Shown: positions 6,140-11,391 of the stretch, piece by piece
How the letters are laid out: every line of letters begins with the position of its first letter
Numbering within the stretch: position 1 is the first letter of the stretch
Assembly (NCBI GenBank): GCA_002449145.1
Contig: DKCG01000039.1
Coordinates: 1-11,391 of the forward strand
Origin: Christensenella sp. UBA6880
GTDB taxonomy: Bacteria > Bacillota > Clostridia > Christensenellales > CAG-917
Reading direction: 5' to 3'
Length of the DNA stretch: 11,391 nt
The notes under the pieces: model-generated
Database searches by the model: none
What the model was told of the DNA's origin: nothing
Seen by the model: only the letters and a program-made list of their open reading frames with translations
Position numbers and translations under genes: made by a program

Positions 6140-6883
6140 ATGACGAAGAAAAATATACCGATACAGCCCGAAAATTTCGAACTCGAAACAAATACCGTTT
6201 GGGCGTTCCCCGAACGCGGTAAATGGGCTACGCACGACGCTAAATATCGCGGAAACTGGTCGCCGTATATTCCGAGAAATGTAATTCTGCGTTATTCGAG
6301 AGAAAATGACACGGTTTTAGATCAGTTTGTCGGTGGCGGCACTACTGCCGTTGAGGCAAAACTGACAAACAGAAATTTTATCGGCGTTGATATTAACCCT
6401 AATGCGCTTGAATTCACAAAAAGCAAATTGGATTTCGAGTGTGAATTTAATCCGACGATAAGTATTATGCAAGGCGACGCGCGTAATCTTTCTATGATTG
6501 ACGACGACTCGGTTGACCTTATTTGCACACATCCGCCATATGCCGACATTATTCATTACAGCGAAGATATCGACGGCGATATGTCGCTTATGCCGATGAA
6601 AGATTTTTTATTTGAAATCGGCAAAGTCGCAGAAGAATGTTATCGGGTATTGAAAAAGGATAAGTTTTGCGCTATACTTATGGGAGATACGCGCAAAAAA
6701 GGTATGGTTCAACCATTAGCATTTGAAACAATGCGTATTTTTGAAATGGCAGGGTTCAAAACGAAAGAAATTATAATCAAGGAACAACACAATTGCAAAG
6801 CCACGGGCTATTGGAAAACAAACAGCATAAAGTTTAATTTCCTTTTACTCGCCCACGAATATTTGTTTGTGTTTAAGAAATGA
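6140..6883 (+). CDS. Second DNA amino-methyltransferase (N4-C or N6-A), THPPY type
   Basis: This 247-aa protein belongs to the N4/N6 DNA methyltransferase superfamily. The AdoMet loop DQFVGGGTT is at 61-69 (motif I), the acidic residue after strand 2 is Asp84 in GVDIN, and the catalytic THPPY is at 130-134 (motif IV). A possible motif X, RGNWSPYIPRNVILRYS, is at 37-53. The end, LLAHEYLFVFKK, is typical of the superfamily. Motif I precedes motif IV, unlike the usual permuted order of many TSPPY enzymes, and there is little space for a separate target-recognition domain. It starts 5 nt after the nuclease stop, with GGAAGA (6125-6130) as a weak ribosome site. Two unlike methyltransferases with one nuclease suggest an asymmetric recognition site, one enzyme per strand, or a DpnII-like arrangement (inferred). 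N4-cytosine versus N6-adenine cannot be decided. Confidence 0.88.
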   Translation: MTKKNIPIQPENFELETNTVWAFPERGKWATHDAKYRGNWSPYIPRNVILRYSRENDTVLDQFVGGGTTAVEAKLTNRNFIGVDINPNALEFTKSKLDFECEFNPTISIMQGDARNLSMIDDDSVDLICTHPPYADIIHYSEDIDGDMSLMPMKDFLFEIGKVAEECYRVLKKDKFCAILMGDTRKKGMVQPLAFETMRIFEMAGFKTKEIIIKEQHNCKATGYWKTNSIKFNFLLLAHEYLFVFKK

Positions 6884-6993
6884 AATCTAAACGTTCAGAT
6901 CTCATTCTTATCAACCCGAGTATATGAGCATAAATCTTTGTGTCTAAGATTACTTGTAGTATTAGTTTTGTAATCTAATTATATTATAAATCC

Positions 6994-7012
6994 ATATCAA
7001 TATGATATTTTT
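6994..7012 (+). terminator. Weak AT-rich hairpin, possible restriction-modification operon terminator
   Basis: ATATCA (6994-6999) and TGATAT (7003-7008) around ATA are followed by TTTT. The stem has little GC and is weak. A second 7-bp repeat (AGATTAC 6947-6953, GTAATCT 6970-6976) lies upstream. The 6884-7031 spacer otherwise shows nothing recognisable. Confidence 0.25.
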
Positions 7013-7031
7013 GAATGGAATAGAACCGATT

Positions 7032-7067
7032 AAAAAAGCACCCCGCTTCGTTGCAAAAGGGGGTGCT
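7032..7067 (-). terminator. Terminator of the gtrA gene (partly bidirectional)
   Basis: AGCACCCC (7037-7044) pairs with GGGGTGCT (7060-7067). On the minus strand the stem is followed at once by TTTTT (7036-7032), 35 nt beyond the gtrA stop codon. On the plus strand a run of seven T begins 3 nt after the stem (7071-7077), so it can also stop transcripts leaving the restriction-modification operon. Confidence 0.85.
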
Positions 7068-7101
7068 GTGTTTTTTTGAATGAATAATTGCAGAAAGTGA
7101 G

Positions 7102-7896
7102 TTATTCTTTGTCGGAAGCGACTTCTTTCATTGCGGATTCGGTTGCGTTTTGGCAATCCGTGCATTCGCAGCAAGCGCATTGTTTTTCGTTGCAAGCGGT
7201 TTCTTGGGCTGCTTTTTTCTTCTTCTCGCCCCAGTTGCGCATAACGAGGAATTTGTTGCCGAGGAAACTCATAACCAATGCTGTGATTCCGCCGACTGCT
7301 TGACCGGTGAGGTTGTAGATTTGATACAAGAAATCAGTTTCTGCAACCGGTTTTGCGCCCATACAAGCGGTCATAATCGCACTGCCGAGCAAGGTTTGAA
7401 CGAATATAATCGTGACAGCCAAAATGACGTACATAATGCCCGAAATCACGATGTTGTTGGTGCAGTTGAATGTTTTTTTGCGGTTAAGCACGAACGTGAG
7501 CACCTGACCGACGATAGAACCTATCAAAAAGCCGATGAAGTCGGACGTTGTGGGGTAGCCGAAAACGTCTCTCAACTCGCCGAGGTCGAAGCCGTAGAAT
7601 TTTTGAGTAAGCACGCCTCCGCCGAGTTTTAGCAAAGCGGGAAGAACCAACGTTATGATAAGTTGCGAGCCGCCGCAGATGAAACTGAAAAGAGTGAAGA
7701 CGACCATTTGGCGCACTTCTTCGTTGGAGTTGATTTTGTCAACGAGTTTTTGCAGCCAAGCGGGAAGTTTGACTTTTTTCTTTGCTTTGCCGTTGCTTTT
7801 TGCTGCCGTTTCGGTCGTTTGTTCCGTCGTTTGTTCCGTCACGACGTCTTGATTTTCGACGCTTTCGTTTGTTGCGTCGGTTTTGATTTCGTCCAT
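7102..7896 (-). CDS. GtrA-family membrane protein with cysteine-rich C-tail
   Basis: This 264-aa protein has a GtrA-like core of four predicted membrane segments (about 66-88, 118-137, 149-173, 198-218). GtrA proteins are thought to help move lipid-linked sugars across the membrane for cell-surface glycosylation. The first 60 residues are hydrophilic, with a Thr/Glu-rich stretch (TEQTTEQTTET at 20-30) and a Lys-rich patch. NRKKTF at 138-143 and GNKFLVMRNW at 213-222 are loop motifs seen in the family. The last 35 residues are unusual: Cys235, 240, 242, 243, 245 and 248 lie within 14 residues. The ATG at 7896 is chosen because AAGGA precedes it by about 9 nt and the promoter (7971-7943) overlaps the longer frame. 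No glycosyltransferase is adjacent, so the sugar substrate is unknown. Confidence 0.85.
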   Translation of the reverse strand: MDEIKTDATNESVENQDVVTEQTTEQTTETAAKSNGKAKKKVKLPAWLQKLVDKINSNEEVRQMVVFTLFSFICGGSQLIITLVLPALLKLGGGVLTQKFYGFDLGELRDVFGYPTTSDFIGFLIGSIVGQVLTFVLNRKKTFNCTNNIVISGIMYVILAVTIIFVQTLLGSAIMTACMGAKPVAETDFLYQIYNLTGQAVGGITALVMSFLGNKFLVMRNWGEKKKKAAQETACNEKQCACCECTDCQNATESAMKEVASDKE

Positions 7897-7942
7897 AATT
7901 TTCCGTCCTTTTGTTAGGATTTTTATATCTTTAACAAACTGT

Positions 7943-7971
7943 ATTATATATAAATATACAAGGTTTGTCAA
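7943..7971 (-). promoter_or_regulatory. gtrA promoter overlapping the rlmA stop codon
   Basis: Minus strand: perfect TTGACA (7971-7966), a 17-bp spacer and perfect TATAAT (7948-7943). The rlmA stop TGA (7970-7968) lies inside the -35 box. This is the best match to the sigma-A consensus in the window and predicts strong, constitutive expression. Confidence 0.88.
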
Positions 7972-8780
7972 CGACTTGTTTTTTCAAGTGTACAGAGGCA
8001 AAAATCGGCGGTCAGCGAGAGGGCGTTTTTTTGCTTTACGCACTCGACTTTGTCTTTCGGCGCGCGGTAGACGTACGGGGTCATCGTGAGCAAGTCGGAA
8101 ATCTGTTTCGATGATTCGAGATCGAAAGAATACGTGACTTCCTTTTTGCTCAAAAGCGAGAGTGTACTGCTCGGCAAATCCGTTTCCACCTTTCTCACGT
8201 CGTCGTAAAGCGCGCGGCGAAGTTCTATGAGGTGATTTTCGCAAGGGTACACCAAAACGAGAATACCGCCGCTTTTGAGCACCCGCGCGTATTCGTCCAT
8301 AGCAAAGGGCGAAAACACGCAAACCACGACGTCGGCAAACTCGTCCTTTACGGGAATATCGTATACGCTTGCAACGGCAACGTCCGCTTGCTTTGCGCGC
8401 TTTGCGCAAATCTTCACGGCGTTTTTGGATATATCGACTGCGGCGTAAACGTCGCTTTCGTTGTGCCTTGCTTCGCTTATGCGCGACAAATAATATCCCG
8501 TGCCCGCGCCTGCGTCCAAGAGGGTGATAGGACGATTTGCAAATCGCAAGTTAATCTCGTTTGCGATTGCCTCTGCCAAAGGCGCATAAAAGTCGCAATC
8601 GAGAAAATCTCTGCGCGCTCTCACCATATCGGCGTTGTCGCCCGGGGCATTGGACTTTGGAGGAAGAAGATAAAAATATCCCTCTTTCGCGCAATCGAAA
8701 AGATGACCGTTTTGACAAACGGCGGAACGCTCTGTCATAGCAAGAGGCTTTTTGCATACGGGGCATAAAAAGTTGGTCAT
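7968..8780 (-). CDS. rlmA: 23S rRNA (guanine-N1)-methyltransferase, RlmA family
   Basis: This 270-aa AdoMet-dependent enzyme is predicted to methylate N1 of a guanine in helix 35 of 23S rRNA (G745 in Gram-negative RlmA-I, G748 in Gram-positive RlmA-II/TlrB). An N-terminal zinc finger uses Cys6, Cys9, Cys22 and His26 (CPVC, then CQNGH), followed by the family signature FDCAKEGYFYLLPP at 28-41 and GDNADMVRARRDFLD at 47-61. The Rossmann AdoMet site LLDAGAGTGYY is at 87-97, and VFSPFAMDEYARVLKSGG at 155-172 is the post-motif region. The ATG at 8780 starts directly at the zinc finger and 6 nt after an extended -10 box; the longer frame upstream has no promoter or family match. There is no Shine-Dalgarno sequence, so leaderless translation is predicted. 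It is divergent from the U32 gene, and no terminator separates it from gtrA. Type I versus II is unresolved. Confidence 0.92.
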   Translation of the reverse strand: MTNFLCPVCKKPLAMTERSAVCQNGHLFDCAKEGYFYLLPPKSNAPGDNADMVRARRDFLDCDFYAPLAEAIANEINLRFANRPITLLDAGAGTGYYLSRISEARHNESDVYAAVDISKNAVKICAKRAKQADVAVASVYDIPVKDEFADVVVCVFSPFAMDEYARVLKSGGILVLVYPCENHLIELRRALYDDVRKVETDLPSSTLSLLSKKEVTYSFDLESSKQISDLLTMTPYVYRAPKDKVECVKQKNALSLTADFCLCTLEKTSR

Positions 8781-8786
8781 AAAAAG

Positions 8787-8814
8787 ATTATAACACCAAA
8801 TCCGAATTGCGCAA
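8787..8814 (-). promoter_or_regulatory. rlmA promoter, extended -10, leaderless configuration
   Basis: Minus strand: TTGCGC (8814-8809), a 16-bp spacer ending TGT, and TATAAT (8792-8787). CTTTTT (8786-8781) is all that separates the -10 box from the ATG at 8780, the same 6-nt gap and the same five-T run seen at thiN. Confidence 0.75.
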
Positions 8815-8831
8815 ACGATTTCAAAAGTCGA

Positions 8832-8861
8832 TTGCAAAGCAATACGCTTTTGTGCTATACT
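8832..8861 (+). promoter_or_regulatory. U32 gene promoter, extended -10, leaderless configuration
   Basis: TTGCAA (8832-8837), an 18-bp spacer ending TGC, and TATACT (8856-8861). CGAAGT (8862-8867) separates it from the ATG at 8868, again 6 nt. It is back to back with the rlmA promoter, with 17 bp between the two -35 boxes. Confidence 0.72.
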
Positions 8862-8867
8862 CGAAGT

Positions 8868-11036
8868 ATGTTGGAACTTCTCGCACCCGCAGGTGATACG
8901 GAAGCGTTTGACGTTGCGATAGAGAGCGGCGCGGACGCGGTATACCTCGGACTTGACAACTTCAACGCGCGTATGAAAGCGCAAAATTTCAATTGCGACA
9001 ACATTGCCGAAATCGTTTCGCGCGCGCATTTTTACGGCGTGAAAGTTTACGTCACCGTCAACACGATTTTGCAAAACGACGAGTTTAGCGACCTAATATC
9101 GCTCGTTAAAGCGGCGGTTGACGCAAAAGTCGACGCATTTTTGGTGCAAGACCTCGGCGTATGCAAGGTGCTTAAAGAGTGCTTCGAGGGGATTGTGCTT
9201 CACGCAAGCACGCAACTGGGCGTACACAACCTTCTCGGCGCAAAGGTGTGCGAAGAAGCGGGATTTTCGAGAGTGGTGCTGTCAAGAGAAACCAAACTCG
9301 AAGACATAAAAGCGATAAAGCAAAACACGAATCTTGAAATCGAATATTTCGTGCAAGGCGCGCTGTGCGTGGCGTTTTCGGGCAACTGCTATCTTTCGTC
9401 AAAGGAACAAGGCGCAAGCGGAAACAGAGGGCTTTGCAAGCAACTTTGTCGTTTGCCATACCGCGCGGAAGTCGGCGGAAAAACCTACGACGGTTACCTT
9501 TTGAGCGCAAGGGATTTGTGTCTTTACTCGTCGATTAAACAACTTGCCGAGGCGGGCGTATGCTCTTTCAAAATCGAAGGCAGGTTGAGAAGAAAAGGCT
9601 ACGTCGCGTGCGCCGTGCAAGCGTACAGAAAGGCGATTGACGAGGCGGAAAACGGAAAGAATCCCGTTCTCGACGACAAGACGAAAACTATGCTGAAAAT
9701 CGCTTTTTCAAGAGGCGAATACCTTGAAAGAGCGTATCTCGACGACGGCACGTCGAAAGTCATAGAAAAGAGATTCAACAACCATACGGGCATAAAAATC
9801 GGCGTTGTGCGAAGCGTAAAGGATTTCGGAAAGGACGGACTTTTCGAGATTACCGTTGCGACGAAATATCCGCTCGAAAAGGACGACGGTCTCAAATTTT
9901 TCGACGGCGACAAGGAAAAGGCGAGTTTGGGCATAGGCGAAGCGAAGCCGTGCGGAAGCGGCGCGTATTCGTTCGTCACCAAAACGAAAGTTAAGGTCGG
10001 TTGGCAAGTAAATCTCATTCTCGACGCAAAGGCGGACGACGAATTGTTGAGAGCGAAGCGTTACGTTCCGATAAAACTCGAAGTCGAGGCTATGGAAGGT
10101 ATGCCGCTCGCAATTAAGGCGATATACGAAAAGGGCGATTGCAAATGCGAGGCGCAAAAGCGCACCGAGCAAGCGCTCGAAAAAGCGAAAAATGCACCGA
10201 TGAGCGCAAACGACGTGGCGGCGGCTTGCTCGAAAGCGGGAGACAGCGGTTTTTGCGTGACAACTTGCCGAGTGAACACCAACGGCGTGTTCGTGGCAAA
10301 GTCGGTTGTGAACGCTCTGCGCCGCGAAGTGCTTGCCGAGTTGAAAGAGAAAATTATAATTGCGAACGCACCCGAAAAGGTTACGTTCGACAAGGATAAA
10401 GCGGACGAATTGCTTTGTGTTCTCGACGGCGTAAAAGAGGTCGAGGCAAAGCAAATCAGAGTGGTGAAAAGCGAGAAAATCAAAAGCGTGCTTGTGAGGG
10501 CAAACGAAACGTTTTTGCTCAAACCCGACGTTTATTCGGCGCAAAACATACGAAGAACGCTCGATTTGCTTGATTTGAGCGTTGATAACGTCATTCTCGA
10601 TTTGCCGATACTTGCAAACGGCAAGGACTTGAAAGTGCTTGAAAAAGCCGTTGCGGAAAGCGGAATAAAACACCTTGCGAGCGAGAATATATACGGACTG
10701 TACTTTGCAAAGCAAGGCTACGAAGTTATTGCGGGCGAGGGGCATAACATTGCCAACGTCTTTGCGGTGCGCGAGGCAAAAGCACTCGGCGCAAGCGCGT
10801 ATATGCCCTCGTGCGAATATAAGGATTTTCCCGCATGCGACGACGTAGATCGCATTGCCCCTGACGAGGATATACCGCTTATGACCTTTGCGCATTGTCC
10901 GTACAAAACGATTTTCGAGTGCGAGTGCAAGGATTGCGCGTACAAGCCCGACCTCGTGATTGAAAGAGAAAAGAGAAAATACGCCGTGCGCAGAGTGCGA
11001 CTTGCTTCCTGCCGATTTGAATTGTATCCGCTGTGA
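8868..11036 (+). CDS. U32 peptidase-family protein, long RlhA-like type
   Basis: This 722-aa cytosolic protein starts with the classic U32 opening LELLAPAGDTEAF. The N-terminal U32 barrel spans about 1-300, with GADAVYLGLDNFNAR at 21-35, HASTQLGVHN at 112-121 and GNRGLCKQLCRLPY at 185-198. Cys167, 174, 190 and 232 match the spacing of the four 4Fe-4S ligands of UbiU as I recall them, so it likely binds a cluster rather than acting as a protease. A middle region (about 320-480) is DUF3656-like. A C-terminal half resembles a second degenerate U32 barrel and ends in a Cys cluster (677, 685, 687, 690). E. coli RlhA, of similar architecture, hydroxylates 23S rRNA C2501; the same role here is inferred, and other RNA or cofactor hydroxylation is possible. 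The start at 8868 is set by the promoter; there is no Shine-Dalgarno sequence. Confidence 0.88.
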   Translation: MLELLAPAGDTEAFDVAIESGADAVYLGLDNFNARMKAQNFNCDNIAEIVSRAHFYGVKVYVTVNTILQNDEFSDLISLVKAAVDAKVDAFLVQDLGVCKVLKECFEGIVLHASTQLGVHNLLGAKVCEEAGFSRVVLSRETKLEDIKAIKQNTNLEIEYFVQGALCVAFSGNCYLSSKEQGASGNRGLCKQLCRLPYRAEVGGKTYDGYLLSARDLCLYSSIKQLAEAGVCSFKIEGRLRRKGYVACAVQAYRKAIDEAENGKNPVLDDKTKTMLKIAFSRGEYLERAYLDDGTSKVIEKRFNNHTGIKIGVVRSVKDFGKDGLFEITVATKYPLEKDDGLKFFDGDKEKASLGIGEAKPCGSGAYSFVTKTKVKVGWQVNLILDAKADDELLRAKRYVPIKLEVEAMEGMPLAIKAIYEKGDCKCEAQKRTEQALEKAKNAPMSANDVAAACSKAGDSGFCVTTCRVNTNGVFVAKSVVNALRREVLAELKEKIIIANAPEKVTFDKDKADELLCVLDGVKEVEAKQIRVVKSEKIKSVLVRANETFLLKPDVYSAQNIRRTLDLLDLSVDNVILDLPILANGKDLKVLEKAVAESGIKHLASENIYGLYFAKQGYEVIAGEGHNIANVFAVREAKALGASAYMPSCEYKDFPACDDVDRIAPDEDIPLMTFAHCPYKTIFECECKDCAYKPDLVIEREKRKYAVRRVRLASCRFELYPL

Positions 11037-11078
11037 GCGAATATGAACAAATTATATCGGGAATAATGAAATTATGAC

Positions 11079-11107
11079 TTGTCAAAATCAAAGCGTTGTG
11101 CTAATAT
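11079..11107 (+). promoter_or_regulatory. Ferredoxin promoter
   Basis: TTGTCA (11079-11084), a 17-bp spacer ending TGC, and TAATAT (11102-11107). An overlapping TATAAT (11105-11110) is an alternative -10 but would need a 20-bp spacer. The leader of about 35 nt carries AAGGAG (11136-11141). I see no terminator for the U32 gene between 11037 and the promoter. Confidence 0.65.
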
Positions 11108-11149
11108 AATTGCAAGCGAAAGCGAATATATTTGTAAGGAGATAAAACT

Positions 11150-11320
11150 ATGCCCAGAGTTATCAGCGATGATTGCATCCAATGCGGTGCTTGCGCAGAT
11201 ACTTGCCCGGTCGGAGCCATTTCCGAGGGCGACAGCAAATACGTTGTCGATCCCGAGCAATGCATCGATTGCGGTGCATGTGAAGAAGGCTGCCCCGTCG
11301 GCGCAATCAAGGAAGCGTAA
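11150..11320 (+). CDS. 2[4Fe-4S] ferredoxin (clostridial type)
   Basis: This is a 56-aa low-potential electron carrier, complete within the window. Two CxxCxxCxxxCP motifs are present: Cys9, 12, 15, 19 (CIQCGACADTCP) and Cys38, 41, 44, 48 (CIDCGACEEGCP). Each is followed by VGAI, showing the internal pseudo-twofold repeat of clostridial ferredoxins. Each cluster is bound by three cysteines of one motif and the last cysteine of the other. A strong AAGGAG ribosome site sits 8 nt before the ATG at 11150. It has its own promoter and terminator, so it is a single-gene unit. Likely partners are hydrogenase, pyruvate:ferredoxin oxidoreductase and radical-SAM enzymes such as the maturase at 3250; these partners are inferred from the family. 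Confidence 0.96.
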   Translation: MPRVISDDCIQCGACADTCPVGAISEGDSKYVVDPEQCIDCGACEEGCPVGAIKEA

Positions 11321-11339
11321 TTAGCAACAAAGATCAAAT

Positions 11340-11370
11340 AAAAAACGGTGCGATTGTCGCACCGTTTTTT
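11340..11370. terminator. Ferredoxin terminator
   Basis: A perfect 14-bp stem (11340-11353 with 11357-11370; core CGGTGCGA / TCGCACCG) with a TTG loop, ending in TTTTTT and flanked by AAAAAA, 19 nt after the ferredoxin stop codon. It is symmetrical, so it could work on both strands. Confidence 0.92.
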
Positions 11371-11391
11371 ATTGTATTACAAAACCACCGG

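Larger units (their letters stand above)
4391..6883 (+). other. Putative type II restriction-modification island (M1-R-M2)
   Basis: Three tightly linked plus-strand genes encode a Dam-type methyltransferase, a PD-(D/E)XK nuclease and a second methyltransferase, under one promoter. Base composition changes sharply. In a hand count, 5701-5760 has 20 G/C of 60, while 2401-2460 in the peptidase gene has 36 of 60. Codons ending in A/T dominate here but not in the flanks. No integrase, transposase, tRNA or flanking direct repeat was found. This suggests transfer as a defence cassette without an associated mobility gene in view. Confidence 0.75.

Noticed and set aside
7897..7971. Longer N-terminus of the GtrA protein
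   Set aside because: The region is a consensus promoter and leader; AAGGA and the ATG at 7896 give a better start.
8781..9074. 98-codon extension of rlmA
   Set aside because: It overlaps the divergent promoters and the U32 coding start, and RlmA proteins begin at the zinc finger.
9708..10895. 395-codon minus-strand open frame inside the U32 gene
   Set aside because: No recognisable domain, no promoter or ribosome site; explained by codon bias of the sense gene.

Overview
The window looks like a chromosomal segment of an anaerobic, Gram-positive-type bacterium, most likely a gut Clostridia lineage (Bacillota). This is an inference. It rests on a Firmicutes-style thiamine pyrophosphokinase, an RlmA-type 23S rRNA methyltransferase, a long U32 protein, an oxygen-sensitive radical-SAM sulfatase maturase, a clostridial-type 2[4Fe-4S] ferredoxin and near-consensus sigma-A promoters. 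No rRNA, tRNA, CRISPR array, transposase or integrase is visible.

Layout. 1-90: a bidirectional hairpin terminator and AT-rich spacer. 186-788 (-): thiN. 919-1845 (+): alpha/beta hydrolase of the monoacylglycerol lipase type, divergent from thiN. 1904-2845 (+): P1 (S58) family peptidase, separated from the hydrolase by a terminator whose T-run abuts its Shine-Dalgarno sequence. 2846-3249: a gene-free, palindrome-dense stretch that includes an 87-bp element with GTCATTC-type inverted ends. 3250-4371 (+): anaerobic sulfatase-maturating enzyme. 4391-6883: an AT-richer three-gene cassette with its own promoter. It encodes an HTH-Dam-type adenine methyltransferase fusion, a small PD-(D/E)XK nuclease and a second amino-methyltransferase with a THPPY motif, and is best read as a type II restriction-modification island with two methyltransferases. 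7102-7896 (-): GtrA-family membrane protein with a cysteine-rich tail. 7968-8780 (-): rlmA. 8868-11036 (+): U32 peptidase-family protein of the RlhA-like long type. 11150-11320 (+): ferredoxin.

How the genes work together. The only clear multi-gene unit is the restriction-modification operon: the first methyltransferase stop overlaps the nuclease Shine-Dalgarno sequence, and 5 nt separate the nuclease from the second methyltransferase. The rlmA/U32 pair is divergently transcribed and may link two 23S rRNA modification functions. The remaining genes look like single-gene housekeeping or accessory units.

The most notable non-coding signal is shared by three genes (thiN, rlmA, U32). Each has an extended -10 box (TGN-TAnAnT) placed so that exactly 6 nt separate it from the ATG, with no room for a Shine-Dalgarno sequence, so all three are predicted to give leaderless mRNAs. 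Neighbouring genes (hydrolase, P1 peptidase, restriction-modification genes, gtrA, ferredoxin) carry leaders, and most have clear Shine-Dalgarno sequences. The other points of interest are the HTH-Dam fusion with a perfect 25-bp dyad upstream of its promoter, and the palindrome cluster before the sulfatase maturase.
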